Shown: in pieces, positions 18,458-27,829 of the stretch
Layout: every line of letters begins with the position of its first letter
Numbering within the stretch: the first letter of the stretch is position 1
Assembly (NCBI RefSeq): GCF_009928525.1
Contig: NZ_JAABOK010000002.1
Span: 558,001-622,000, forward strand
Direction: 5' to 3'
DNA from: Chitinophaga solisilvae
GTDB taxonomy: Bacteria; Bacteroidota; Bacteroidia; Chitinophagales; Chitinophagaceae
DNA: 64,000 nt
Translations under genes and position numbers: made by a program
The notes under the pieces: model-generated
Database searches by the model: none
Seen by the model: the letters and a program-made list of their open reading frames with translations, nothing else
Told to the model about the DNA's origin: nothing

Positions 18458-19840
18458 TCAGTTGATAAAGGATGTAGCAGATTTTGACGGATCCGCCTTT
18501 GCTTTAGTGACGAAATCATTGGCGGAGTTGTTGGTATCCTGTAATACCCTGCGGCCACCAGTGACGCGCACTGTTTTACGCACCAGCGATTCGCCGGTAT
18601 AAGCGCCGCTGGTAACGTTAACCGGACCAGCATCCAGGCTGTTAGGCAGGCGTTTAGGCACTCTGGATACGGTGTTCAGGTGTTGCAGTTCTATTGCATC
18701 AATAATATGTTTAAGCGGTACCTGCGGGCAGCTGCTGTATACATCACCCTGTGACTGTATCGTCGGAATCTGGTAGGCAGGCCACTGTGCCGGGTTCTCG
18801 CCCTGCGGTTGGAAAAGTACCAGCGCATCATACCCTCTGTTGTCCAGTACAAAGTCATTACCCTGTAAGTGGAATACCACCTTTATATTCGGCACTGCAG
18901 GATTGTCAATGTCCCATTTGTAGGCGCTGAAAGGCTTACCGGCGGCCAGAGATCTCATCCTGTCATAATCCACGAGGTAGCATTCAAAATCAGATCTGCT
19001 CAGGTCAATGGTGAGAGAAGGATCCGTAATACCCTGTACTACGCCGTCGGCCATTACATACGGTGCGGCATGGTTTAAGCCGGTCTGTGCAAATACAATG
19101 CTTTCACCGGGCTTTACGGGATGCTCCTTTCCGGTGCCCGGCACCATGAACATGGATTTGAGGTATACGTAACCGGTATTGGCGTTGGTTTTATCCTTCA
19201 TACCAAAAGCCACGCTCCAGTCATATTGATTAGTAGGAAGATACCCTGGCTTGGAGGCGTTGTTGGAAACGTTATTCACGCCGTGTACCTGGCCTATATA
19301 CAAACTGTCGGCATACATTACTTCGTTGGAGTTATTGTAGATTTCCAGGAACTGATCCCTGAAAGCTGCGCCTCTGCTGGTATTGGAGCCGGCGTAATAT
19401 ATCTGCTTGATAACCCAGTTGCCTAATCTGCCGGCGGTCAGTTCTGTCTTCAGGTTGTTGTTTTCTTCTGTAATGTTCACGGCTGTGAGGTTACCGTTGA
19501 AGACCACATCCGTTTCTACTTTTGTCTGGCTCAGTGATGAGTAGAGCGCTGCCGGAATAGTTACGGTAGCGGTAATGGTATATTTACCGGGCGTAATACT
19601 GCTGAATACAGCCGCGCCGCTGGCGTTGGTAGTGGTTTGGTTGGTCTGCCCGTTGGAGAGGTTGACGATTTTTACCGTCACGCCTTCTTTCGGAAGACCG
19701 GTAATGCCGGTGGCTGCACTGTATTCAGCAGTCACGGTCAGCGCTACAGGGCGGGCGGTCAGTTCGCCTCCGGTTTTATCTTTGGAGCAGGATGCCACCA
19801 GCAGGGTAAGCCCTGAAAGTGCGGCTAGTAATCTTTTCAT
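18458..19840 (-). CDS. DUF4876 lipoprotein
   Basis: 460 aa with a lipoprotein signal peptide (lipobox at Cys18, VASC). A transthyretin-like domain near residues 30-115 (VTVKIVNLSNGQTN, GKYTITATVTIP) is followed by a DUF4876-type region with a lamin-tail-like motif FLEIYNNSNEVMYADSLYIG. This family is normally encoded beside a TonB-dependent receptor, as here (28 bases downstream of it), so a surface substrate-capture role analogous to SusD is likely. The substrate is unknown. The neighbouring dihaem peroxidase points towards metal or haem-related uptake, but this is inference. Confidence 0.85.
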   Translation of the reverse strand: MKRLLAALSGLTLLVASCSKDKTGGELTARPVALTVTAEYSAATGITGLPKEGVTVKIVNLSNGQTNQTTTNASGAAVFSSITPGKYTITATVTIPAALYSSLSQTKVETDVVFNGNLTAVNITEENNNLKTELTAGRLGNWVIKQIYYAGSNTSRGAAFRDQFLEIYNNSNEVMYADSLYIGQVHGVNNVSNNASKPGYLPTNQYDWSVAFGMKDKTNANTGYVYLKSMFMVPGTGKEHPVKPGESIVFAQTGLNHAAPYVMADGVVQGITDPSLTIDLSRSDFECYLVDYDRMRSLAAGKPFSAYKWDIDNPAVPNIKVVFHLQGNDFVLDNRGYDALVLFQPQGENPAQWPAYQIPTIQSQGDVYSSCPQVPLKHIIDAIELQHLNTVSRVPKRLPNSLDAGPVNVTSGAYTGESLVRKTVRVTGGRRVLQDTNNSANDFVTKAKADPSKSATSFIN

Positions 19841-19867
19841 ATCTGTTGATTTAATATTTTCAAATAA

Positions 19868-22618
19868 TCAGAACTTCAGGGAAATGCCGGCGGTCACGCT
19901 CAGCGGCGAACCGTAGATATCCGTTTTCTGTGTTTTTTCGTTGAATTTTGACGGGCGTTTATTCAGCACATTATAGGCGCTGATGGAGATCCGTATTTTC
20001 TTTTTTATCTCTTTCGCGATACGCATGCTCATGATGGCGTAAATCAATGGCTGTCCGCTGTTCATGCTCTCCGTAATAATGACGCCGTCTTCATTGACTT
20101 CTTTGGCATCCGGGTCCGGCGGCAGGTAGCCGTAATCAGGATTTTGCGGATCAAAGCTGATGATTTCATGATACCTGAACATCCGGTCGAGATAACCTGT
20201 CGGGCGGTATCCTCTCCCCAGCACTTTTCTTTCGTTGGCCCAGAAGATGTCAGCAGCAAGGCTTACCACAAATCCCAGCGCAGGTATATGCGTATCGCTG
20301 GAGATGCGTGATACGAGTGACCAGTTTTGTCTTTCCTCCCTGCTGTATACGCCGAACAGCGCTTTTCCTGTTTTAGGGATCTTTGCAGTATCCATCATAT
20401 ACATCCGCCGGTCATTGCTATTGTAGTATTTGCTGAGGGAGAAAGCGGTGCTGAGCGTAAAGGAGGTGTTGATCTCCGGTATCTTGCGGGTAGACAGTAT
20501 CCATTCGGCGCCGTAGTTTTCTGTTCTGAGGCCGTTGGTTACCACAAAGCGTTTAACGTCGGCATACAGGATGTAATTTCCGGTAGGGAAATAGGAGGGC
20601 TTCTGTCCCGGCGTATAGTTGTAACCGTATTCCGGTAAGGTGAGCGGCAGGAATTCGCTGTAACTGTTGAATCCGTTCATGTTGCGTTTGCTGTACAGGA
20701 ACAGGGAAGAGTTCAGGAATCTGTTGTTGTATTTAACGCCCAGCTCCACCTGCGAGGATTTGGATGGTTTCAGGCGGCTGTTATCAGTTTCCTGCTTATG
20801 GGTATACACGAGAAACAGGCTGCTGTTTTCGTAGCCGGTGTATACGGAGAGCAGTGGAATATCGAGCCATGCCGGTGCGGGGTACCGGTGCGCCAGCGTG
20901 GGCGATTTGGACGCCACGCCGTAGGCGAGGGTAACTTCCCAGTGTTTATCCAGGATATAGCGGGTATTAATACGCGGCTGAATACTGCCCCACCCGTTCT
21001 GCAGGTCGTATCGCAGCCCGATACCGGTGACCAGGCGTTTGCCGGCAACCTTCATAGTGAAATTATCCTGTGCATAGAAACCGTAGCTCACGAGCGCGGG
21101 AACCAGTTTATCAAAGTTATAGGGGCGTACGTTCTGATTGCCGGTGCCTACCCATCTCGGCTTGTCCGGTTGCAAAACAATGCCTTCGCCGTTGTTGGCA
21201 GAAACGGACATGGACATACCATAGTTTAATCCGTGTACGATGCTGCCGGTACGGTAGCTGGCAGTCATTTTCAGATTGCCGTCGAAGGTAATGGGTTTAC
21301 CGATGATTCTTTCTTCTGCCAGGTAGTTACCGGGAATGAAGCGGCCTTCATAGATGCCAGTCGTGTCTTTGTCTGCCAGCCCTTTAGGCATACCATTCAG
21401 TAGCCACTGGCTGTAGGTATCCTGGTAGCCGGTGCTGAAGCCTGCATTCAGGGAAATGTTCCTGAGAAAAGGCGACTTAACGTCTATGGATATACGATTG
21501 GTGATGCTCAGGTTGCGTCCTTTGGCATAGGTCATTTTCTCCGTGTCGTCATCGGGATCCTGTTTTACGTCATCCAGGCGGGTGTTGTAGTCGAACGAGA
21601 AGGTGTTTTTAACGCCTTTGAAAAGGTAGGTAGTCCACATCATGCCCAGCGATACGCGGTCGAAGCTCTTGATTTTATCGCGGGGGTCTTTGTTGCTGCG
21701 GAGATATCCCAGGCTGATATTGAGTGCGCCGAGGCGGTTGTTAAGTTTAAAGCCCTTAGATAGTGATACATCTGTAGACCCGCCATTGATGCGGGTATTA
21801 AGCTGATACGGTGTTTTACCTGCCTGGCGGTTAATGATGATGGCGCCGTCTGTCAGTTCTCCGTATTGCGCGGAAGCTACGCCGGTGACTACTTCCACGC
21901 TTTCGATGTTGTCTACGGGAATATCGCGGAGGTCGAGGCCGCCGAAAGGCACGTCGAAAGCGCCATCGGAGCGGCTGCCAAGGACAGAGCCGGACATGCC
22001 CCTGGCGGAGAGGCTGCGGTTCTGCATGTTGGCATCATTGGACTGCCGGATACCGTCAATATAAATAGCAGTGCCCAGCGAGTTGGCGAGGGCGTAGTTG
22101 CCGTCGGCCTGGGTACGCAGCGTGATCTGCTGCGGATTCTGTAGCATAGGCGGCGTAGCGGTTTTACCCGGCAGCTGATTCAGTATCTCTGCCAGACTGA
22201 AAGCCTGCAGCTGTTCAATAGCTTCACGTCCGAATATGATGGAAGAATTGGAGGATGCCTGCAGGCGGCGTGCGCTGACTTCCACATCATCCAGGCTAAG
22301 ACTGAGGTCCTGCATCTGGAACACTTGTCCGTTCACAAAAGTGGCAGGTGTCACCTTCCTGTTAATTGTTTTCTTACCCACAAATGATATTCTCAGGGAA
22401 AGCGGGGTAGCTTTTTCCAGGTTGGCGCGGAAAACAAAATATCCTGCTGTATCCGTCCAGGCAGCAAGTTCCAGCTCTTCCAGCCATACGGAAGCAAATA
22501 CAATAGGTTTGCGGGATTCGTCTATTACCCGGCCGCGTAAAATAGTTGGGTCCTGTTGAGCGTTGGCAATAAATGATAACAATAAACACACTACAGACAG
22601 GTATATTCTTCTGTTCAA
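19868..22618 (-). CDS. TonB-dependent receptor with carboxypeptidase-like N-terminal domain
   Basis: 916 aa. Signal peptide about 1-20 (ending ANAQ), carboxypeptidase-regulatory-like domain about 24-105, plug domain about 120-260 (with ALANSLGTAIYIDGIRQ and VEVVTGVASAQYGELTDGAI), then a 22-strand-type barrel ending SVTAGISLKF. The start codon is TTG at 22618; no in-frame ATG lies upstream near it, and a strong AGGAGG site sits 7 bases before it. It is the first gene of a four- or five-gene minus-strand operon. TBDRs pull siderophores, haem, cobalamin or glycans through the outer membrane; this one lacks SusD-type neighbours, so a non-glycan substrate is plausible. Confidence 0.92.
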   Translation of the reverse strand: MNRRIYLSVVCLLLSFIANAQQDPTILRGRVIDESRKPIVFASVWLEELELAAWTDTAGYFVFRANLEKATPLSLRISFVGKKTINRKVTPATFVNGQVFQMQDLSLSLDDVEVSARRLQASSNSSIIFGREAIEQLQAFSLAEILNQLPGKTATPPMLQNPQQITLRTQADGNYALANSLGTAIYIDGIRQSNDANMQNRSLSARGMSGSVLGSRSDGAFDVPFGGLDLRDIPVDNIESVEVVTGVASAQYGELTDGAIIINRQAGKTPYQLNTRINGGSTDVSLSKGFKLNNRLGALNISLGYLRSNKDPRDKIKSFDRVSLGMMWTTYLFKGVKNTFSFDYNTRLDDVKQDPDDDTEKMTYAKGRNLSITNRISIDVKSPFLRNISLNAGFSTGYQDTYSQWLLNGMPKGLADKDTTGIYEGRFIPGNYLAEERIIGKPITFDGNLKMTASYRTGSIVHGLNYGMSMSVSANNGEGIVLQPDKPRWVGTGNQNVRPYNFDKLVPALVSYGFYAQDNFTMKVAGKRLVTGIGLRYDLQNGWGSIQPRINTRYILDKHWEVTLAYGVASKSPTLAHRYPAPAWLDIPLLSVYTGYENSSLFLVYTHKQETDNSRLKPSKSSQVELGVKYNNRFLNSSLFLYSKRNMNGFNSYSEFLPLTLPEYGYNYTPGQKPSYFPTGNYILYADVKRFVVTNGLRTENYGAEWILSTRKIPEINTSFTLSTAFSLSKYYNSNDRRMYMMDTAKIPKTGKALFGVYSREERQNWSLVSRISSDTHIPALGFVVSLAADIFWANERKVLGRGYRPTGYLDRMFRYHEIISFDPQNPDYGYLPPDPDAKEVNEDGVIITESMNSGQPLIYAIMSMRIAKEIKKKIRISISAYNVLNKRPSKFNEKTQKTDIYGSPLSVTAGISLKF

Positions 22619-22625
22619 ACTTAAA

Positions 22626-22633
22626 TCCTCCTT
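22626..22633 (-). promoter_or_regulatory. Strong Shine-Dalgarno site setting a TTG start
   Basis: On the minus strand the bases read AAGGAGGA, seven bases before the TTG start of the TonB receptor gene. Strong SD sites are unusual in Bacteroidota, and this one decides the start. Confidence 0.7.
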
Positions 22634-22821
22634 ATTCCCGGTGAGAAATACTTAGTATCGCATTAGCAGCTGCAAAAGTAGCTGCAACCAACGGGCACGG
22701 TTATGCCAATCGGGAAATTGATTTACGCAAAAGGAAATTTTTATCTTGCCGGAGATATTCCCTGCTGAAAGAAAAGTGCAGCAGAGAAATAAGTAATTTT
22801 AAGGCTGTAATCTTATATCTG

Positions 22822-23538
22822 ATGAAATACTTACTGATAGCCGTTTTACTGTGGGCGGCAGGAAATGTTCAGGGACAGGATACTGCAGCATTCCGGTTGT
22901 CGGCCGACAGCGATACTATTTTCTGGAGTAATTACCATCTCCGCTATGTTGAGCAACTGGAACTGTTGCACCCAAAAGGAAATACGGATTTCTACCGTGT
23001 TATTTTGCCCGGTGGTTGTATAGAAATTTCAGGGACGCAGACAGGCAAGGTTGTTTTTAAGGCAGATGAAATCTGGGATAAAATACTGACAGATGATTGT
23101 TTTGTACAAACATTTCCCCTGACAGAAAATCAGGTACAACATATCTGCCATCTTATTGACACCCTGATGATAGACAGCATACCCAGTGATAAGTATATCC
23201 GCCAGTGGCACCGGGGATTCGACGGCGTAACCTATTGTCTGGAAAGCAGAACCGGTACAGTTTACTCCTTCAAACGCTACTGGACGCCGTCAGTGCAGGG
23301 TAATTTCAGGGAAGCAAATCTTATTGCAGCATTTATCGAACAACTGAATATCATTACCGGATATACAGATAAAAGAAAAATATTTGAAGCAGCGATTCCC
23401 TTTTATGGCTGGACAAGTAATAATGGTACCATAACGATGAGAGTCGTTTCAGATAGTGAACATTATAATAAATATAAGCGTCTGAAAAAGAAACAACTGA
23501 AACAAAAAGCAAAAATGGAAAAGGGCCGGCATCAATAA
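22822..23538 (+). CDS. Secreted protein of unknown function
   Basis: 238 aa, family not recognised. There is a signal peptide (1-18, ending NVQGQ) and a soluble domain rich in aromatic residues. Its end is a lysine-rich tail (KRLKKKQLKQKAKMEKG) likely to be a charged helix. Two cysteines (GGCIEISG and TDDCFVQT) could form a disulfide. It is transcribed alone, divergent from the TonB operon, and converges on the serine hydrolase gene. Confidence 0.65.
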   Translation: MKYLLIAVLLWAAGNVQGQDTAAFRLSADSDTIFWSNYHLRYVEQLELLHPKGNTDFYRVILPGGCIEISGTQTGKVVFKADEIWDKILTDDCFVQTFPLTENQVQHICHLIDTLMIDSIPSDKYIRQWHRGFDGVTYCLESRTGTVYSFKRYWTPSVQGNFREANLIAAFIEQLNIITGYTDKRKIFEAAIPFYGWTSNNGTITMRVVSDSEHYNKYKRLKKKQLKQKAKMEKGRHQ

Positions 23539-23554
23539 CAGACCCTTGTACCGA

Positions 23555-24643
23555 TTATCTTTTTTTCAAGGTTGCTAATACCAGCGCTGCAATATCAGTA
23601 GTGACTTTAGTAGGGGAGTTACAATCGCAATTACTGAATCCCACCACATAAATATCTTCAGAAGGAATATATATTCCCATGGATTTGAAGCCGAATACAC
23701 TGCCACCGTGTTCCCTGTCCGGTGTGCCGTTCAGCGTTTTTATATGCCAGCCATACCCATAGGTGAAAGTTTCTCCGTTGTTCAGCTGGTAGGTCCGGAA
23801 GGCTTTGGCGGTTTCCTCCGGATTAAGTAACAGATGCTGATTCAGTGCCTGCTGCCATTTCAGCATATCGTCCGTGGTAGACATCAGCGCACCGGATGCA
23901 AACGGAACACTGAAATTGATAATGGTTTTATTTACATATCCGGATGATTTCAGATGATACCCGTATGCCCTTTTGCGGATCACTTCCCGGTCGCTGGCGT
24001 AGCGGGAATGCTGCATACCTGCCTTATCGAAGATATGCTGCTGAATAAAATCCCTGTATGTCTGCCCGGATACCAGTTCAATTATATATCCCAGCAGCAG
24101 GTATCCCGAATTGTTGTAGGCAAACTTTTCTCCCGGTGCGAAATCAACCGGTTCATTTTTAAAAAAGTTGACCATCATTTCGGGCGTCATTTCCTTCTGA
24201 GCAATATCTGCAAGTGTTTTCATGGCAGTAAAATCTTTGATGCCGGAAGTATGGGTCAGCAGGTGGTGCAGCGTTATTTTATCTCCCCCCGGATAATCCG
24301 GAATAAACCTGGAAACAGGGTCCTGTACCTTTAATTTGCCCTGCTGTTCCAGCATCAGTATGGCTACCGCAGTAAACTGCTTGGTCATGGAACCTATCTG
24401 GAATACATTGTCGGGCGTCATGTTCACATCCAGCTCCAGATTAGCTTTACCGAAGGCGTTGTGATAGATGACCCTGCCTTTTTGCGCCACCATGAAAACG
24501 CCGCCGGGGCCATTTTTATCCTTGAAGGTAGCCAGAATGAGGCTATCTATGCGGCTCCCGAGGCTTTGTGCAGAAAGCACGGCGCCGGGAATAAGGAGGA
24601 GAGCAGATAATAATAACGCATAGACGGACTTTGATAAATTCAT
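23555..24643 (-). CDS. Serine hydrolase of the beta-lactamase/class C PBP family
   Basis: 362 aa from the ATG at 24643, which precedes a clear signal peptide (MNLSKSVYALLLSALLLIPG to LSAQS); a longer frame to 24766 adds unrelated sequence. The catalytic motif SxxK is SMTK (Ser85, Lys88). YNN at Tyr176-Asn178 supplies the YxN motif, and HGG in REHGGSVFG stands at the KTG position. The family includes D-aminopeptidases, esterases and PBP4*-like enzymes acting in the periplasm. It is most likely an esterase or peptidase rather than an antibiotic-resistance beta-lactamase, since the KTG motif is HGG. Confidence 0.88.
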   Translation of the reverse strand: MNLSKSVYALLLSALLLIPGAVLSAQSLGSRIDSLILATFKDKNGPGGVFMVAQKGRVIYHNAFGKANLELDVNMTPDNVFQIGSMTKQFTAVAILMLEQQGKLKVQDPVSRFIPDYPGGDKITLHHLLTHTSGIKDFTAMKTLADIAQKEMTPEMMVNFFKNEPVDFAPGEKFAYNNSGYLLLGYIIELVSGQTYRDFIQQHIFDKAGMQHSRYASDREVIRKRAYGYHLKSSGYVNKTIINFSVPFASGALMSTTDDMLKWQQALNQHLLLNPEETAKAFRTYQLNNGETFTYGYGWHIKTLNGTPDREHGGSVFGFKSMGIYIPSEDIYVVGFSNCDCNSPTKVTTDIAALVLATLKKR

Positions 24644-24758
24644 GATATACAGGGTTATTTGATCCGCAATATCGGGATAGGAGAATTGTTTGTAACGGAA
24701 ATGGGACAGGGGAGAAGGAATGTGGGATAAACAGGAGGAAAAGCGGGATGAAATTGAC

Positions 24759-24805
24759 GATATCATCTGAAGCCACCTTTTCAGACAGCAACTTCAGATG
24801 ATATC
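24759..24805 (-). terminator. Hairpin downstream of the redox gene cluster
   Basis: A 14-bp perfect stem (24759-24772 with 24792-24805) with a 19-nt loop lies 9 bases after the DoxX stop on the minus strand. There is only a weak T-run after it, so its role as terminator is likely but not certain. Confidence 0.5.
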
Positions 24806-24813
24806 TCTTTATA

Positions 24814-25212
24814 CTACAGTTGCATCAGACGAGGTGCATAACTCACCGGATACAGCCTCCTGAACATCACATATGTCACCGATAATACGCTAAACGCAAC
24901 AATAGCATCTGCGGTAGCGGGAAATCCCAGCACACTTATTTTGGAGAAGAAGGCAAAGATGATATCAAAGAACATTCCGGCAAATACCCATTCCTTTAAC
25001 CGGAGCAGCTTTCCGGGAATCAGCAGGGTTATGATGCCTGCGATTTTAAACACTCCCAGCAGGTAGATAAAGTGCGGAGGATAGCCCAGCTGCTGCGTGA
25101 TCTCCCATACGACAGGGTTTTTTGTCAGTTCAAAGAAACCGCTGGCGCCAAACCAAAGGCTCATAAATATTGTTCCTGCCCAATAGATGATGTTTGTTTT
25201 GTTCGTTTTCAT
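24814..25212 (-). CDS. DoxX-like inner-membrane protein
   Basis: 132 aa with four transmembrane segments. The first (TNIIYWAGTIFMSLWFGASGFFEL) and the motif HFIYLLGVFKIAGIITLLIPG, with the polar residue pattern of the second helix, match the DoxX-like family. Members associate with respiratory or thiol redox systems, often of uncertain biochemical role. Last gene of the minus-strand cluster beginning at 29585 and 32 bases after the epoxide-hydrolase-like gene. Confidence 0.83.
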   Translation of the reverse strand: MKTNKTNIIYWAGTIFMSLWFGASGFFELTKNPVVWEITQQLGYPPHFIYLLGVFKIAGIITLLIPGKLLRLKEWVFAGMFFDIIFAFFSKISVLGFPATADAIVAFSVLSVTYVMFRRLYPVSYAPRLMQL

Positions 25213-25244
25213 AAGTTTTTTTTGTTGATTTTTAAGATGGGTGA

Positions 25245-26249
25245 TTATCTGCCTAAGCTGCCTGCTTCTGTAATAGCGTCTGCAAAAGCCTGTGGCGCCT
25301 CTTCCGGCAGGTTATGCCCGATGCCTCCTGTAATGGTATGATGTACATATTTGCCGGTGAATTTTGTGGCATAGGCAGCCGGGTCGGGATGAGGCGCGCC
25401 GTTGGCGTCTCCTTCGAGTGTAACGGTGGGCACTGTAATAACCGGACTGCGGGCCAGTTTTTCTTCCAGGGCATCATATTGCTTTTCACCGGTGGCGAGT
25501 CCGAGTCTCCAGCGATAGTTATGTATTACAACCGCTACATGATCCGGATTGTCAAAAGCGGCGGCAGCGCGGTTGAAGGTGCTGTCAGTGAAATGCCACT
25601 GCGGGGAGGCGGTTTGCCAGATGAGTTTTGCAAAGGCGCGGGTATTGGCAGCGTAGCCGGCTTCTCCGCGGGGTGTAGCGAAATAATACTGGTACCACCA
25701 TGCCAGCTCGGCCCGGGGAGGCAGCGGCGCTTTATTAGCCTGCTGGCTGCCGATCAGGTAACCGCTGACAGATACCAGCGCGCTGACACGTTCGGGCCAT
25801 AAGGCGGCCATGATGTCCGCTGTGCGTGCGCCCCAGTCGTATCCGCCGATGATGGCCCTATCTATTTTCAGCGCATCCATGAATGCAATGATATCGGCGG
25901 CCAGTGCTGACTGCTGCCCGTTCCGCATTGTGGCGGGCGACAGAAACGTGGTGGTGCCATACCCGCGCAGGTAAGGAACAAAGACATGATAGCCCTTTGC
26001 TGCCAGTATAGCCGTCACACCGGCATAACTGTGAATATCATAAGGCCATCCGTGCAGGAGAATAACAGGCCGGCCACCATCAGGCCCGGCTTCTGCATAG
26101 CCGATATTCAGCACGCCTGCTTTTACCTGTTTAATATTATCGTAGAAAAGAGAGTCTGGCTGTGCCTGCGCTGCAAACAGTTGTGGTATGGCAAGAACGC
26201 TGAAAAGGAAAGTTGCGATCATGCTTTTGTATGTGCTCCGTTTTATCAT
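25245..26249 (-). CDS. Secreted alpha/beta hydrolase, epoxide hydrolase-like
   Basis: 334 aa. Signal peptide about 1-27 (ending FAAQA). HGWP at 66-69 is the oxyanion motif, and GGYDWGA puts an aspartate (Asp138) at the nucleophile elbow, characteristic of epoxide hydrolases and haloalkane dehalogenases rather than esterases. The catalytic His is in GGIGHNLPEE near the C-terminus. A periplasmic location is unusual for the family but common in Bacteroidota paralogues. Situated 20 bases downstream of a small lipoprotein gene in the redox cluster; a role in detoxifying reactive electrophiles would fit the context (inference). Confidence 0.85.
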   Translation of the reverse strand: MIKRSTYKSMIATFLFSVLAIPQLFAAQAQPDSLFYDNIKQVKAGVLNIGYAEAGPDGGRPVILLHGWPYDIHSYAGVTAILAAKGYHVFVPYLRGYGTTTFLSPATMRNGQQSALAADIIAFMDALKIDRAIIGGYDWGARTADIMAALWPERVSALVSVSGYLIGSQQANKAPLPPRAELAWWYQYYFATPRGEAGYAANTRAFAKLIWQTASPQWHFTDSTFNRAAAAFDNPDHVAVVIHNYRWRLGLATGEKQYDALEEKLARSPVITVPTVTLEGDANGAPHPDPAAYATKFTGKYVHHTITGGIGHNLPEEAPQAFADAITEAGSLGR

Positions 26250-26269
26250 GACTGTATATTTTTAATGCA

Positions 26270-26725
26270 TTAATGATGTGAAAAGATCTGTTGACCGGGA
26301 AACTGAACAGGTTTGTATCCCAGAATGTATTGAATTCTTGTTGCGGCTGTAGCTTTGTCTGGTAGCGGATTTCCTTCGAGATGATAAGTGATGGAATCCG
26401 GTGTGACTGTATGAACGGTTTCAACGCGTAGTAATGCTCCGTTGATCCTGCTGCCGGTATATTGCGGATTATCATGAAAGCGCCATGTTACGAGCTTTAT
26501 CTCTGCGCCTGTGGCCTGTTTATCGCCGGCAGACAATAACCGGTAAGCCGCTTCATTGCCGTATAAGGCAGATATGGTTTCCTGTCCGGGATGCAGCGAT
26601 GACGCGATGAATTTCAGCTTCCCGGCGTCAAATACTACCCTGACGTGTTCATCCTGTGGTCGTTTCCCTGTACAGGAAGTAAGTATGGTAATGCCTGTCA
26701 GTAGTAAGCAGAAGAGGTATTTCAT
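26270..26725 (-). CDS. Small lipoprotein of unknown function
   Basis: 151 aa, family not recognised. The signal peptide ends in a lipobox at Cys18 (LTSC). The remainder is a beta-rich domain (VRVVFDAGKLKFIAS, AEIKLVTWRFHDN, GALLRVETVHTV). It starts 2 bases after the cytochrome gene stop, so it is almost certainly co-translated with that gene and may be its dedicated partner. Confidence 0.7.
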   Translation of the reverse strand: MKYLFCLLLTGITILTSCTGKRPQDEHVRVVFDAGKLKFIASSLHPGQETISALYGNEAAYRLLSAGDKQATGAEIKLVTWRFHDNPQYTGSRINGALLRVETVHTVTPDSITYHLEGNPLPDKATAATRIQYILGYKPVQFPGQQIFSHH

Positions 26726-26727
26726 GA

Positions 26728-27702
26728 TTAACGGATTTTAGCGATGATACTATCAGGGTTTATTTTCAGCGGTACGTCAAAGAGGTAGCCGGTAGATTCC
26801 GCCAGCTGCCGGTGACAGCTGATACATGACTGCTCGGCAAACATGGGGGTTTTCCCGGTAGGCTCAAGAGAGGGGCCGCTGAATTTGGCAAATCCCCAGC
26901 CTTCCGTGCTTTTGTATTGCTGCGCATTTTTTTCCATGAACTGCGCATTAATAAATTCGCCGGGCCTTATTTCTCCTTCCGGTGATAATTCCTGCTTCCA
27001 CACGGCTTTTACGACAACGCTGCCATCAGGCCAGGGATGAAAATTTTCTTCGCGTACTGCCTTCGCTGCAATGTCATTACCATATATCACCCGGATGGAA
27101 TTATCGAAAAGGGTACTCATACTGATGACGGTCCATTGCATAAATGCATTGGTATATTTTACGCCGTTGGGAGATACCGGAAATTTTTCGGGTATGCTCC
27201 CGGCCACGGCAGGATGCTCGCTGGCGGTAGTAGCTTCCTTACTTTTACTGGTCAGCGATAAAGTATATTTTTTAATGATGTCAATTTCTGCAGCAGATAC
27301 CTTTGCGCCCGGATGCAGCAGCGCATATGGCGGCAGCGGCATCTTTCCTGCCTGCAGCATATTCAGTATGGCATACATATTTCCGGTATGGGCTGCCGGT
27401 GAAACTTTGTCCCATTCGGAGAAGTTCAATACTTCGCGGGCTTTGTCAATATCTTTCTTCACCAGCCAGGAAGCGGGCGCCAGGTGGTCAAACCAGCTTA
27501 ACTGCTGCTCGTTGGAATGACAATCGTAGCAGGAGCGTTCGAGGATAGCCATCACTTCTTTCGGCGCAGTGGTGATATGGCCGGTCACAGGCCGTGAGGC
27601 CAATGGGGCTGTGAAGAACTGCAACCCTGCCAGTACCGCCACTGCTGCGGCCAGCACGAGATAGATGCGTCTGATGCGGATAGATTTTTTAGTTGCTTCC
27701 AT
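26728..27702 (-). CDS. Membrane-anchored cytochrome with haem-binding and P460-like domains
   Basis: 324 aa. One N-terminal membrane helix (about 13-30) is followed by a haem-binding domain with CYDCH at 58-62 (in the order RSCYDCHSNEQQLSWFDHLAPASWLV, typical of the DUF/PF14376-type haem-binding domain). A cytochrome P460-like region follows, with a second haem site CISCH at 293-297. The protein should be periplasmic and dihaem. P460-type proteins oxidise small nitrogen or related compounds, but here P460 chemistry is not demonstrated and electron transfer is a safer expectation. Lies 127 bases downstream of the DUF1223 gene. Confidence 0.82.
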   Translation of the reverse strand: MEATKKSIRIRRIYLVLAAAVAVLAGLQFFTAPLASRPVTGHITTAPKEVMAILERSCYDCHSNEQQLSWFDHLAPASWLVKKDIDKAREVLNFSEWDKVSPAAHTGNMYAILNMLQAGKMPLPPYALLHPGAKVSAAEIDIIKKYTLSLTSKSKEATTASEHPAVAGSIPEKFPVSPNGVKYTNAFMQWTVISMSTLFDNSIRVIYGNDIAAKAVREENFHPWPDGSVVVKAVWKQELSPEGEIRPGEFINAQFMEKNAQQYKSTEGWGFAKFSGPSLEPTGKTPMFAEQSCISCHRQLAESTGYLFDVPLKINPDSIIAKIR

Positions 27703-27829
27703 GATAGATGTTTTATCAGTGTTGATCTGTCATCAAAATTAGATGCCCGCAGGCCGGAGAAGAAGTTGAAACCGGGGAACCGGACATTTTAGCTGCCGGA
27801 ACCGGAATTTCCGGGCGCGAATAAACAGG

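Noticed and set aside
18457..18633. Longer N-terminus for the DUF6850-type barrel protein.
   Set aside because: It overlaps the DUF4876 gene end and hides the clear signal peptide beginning at the ATG at 18456.
24644..24766. Longer N-terminus for the serine hydrolase.
   Set aside because: No family similarity and it precedes a clean signal peptide starting at 24643.
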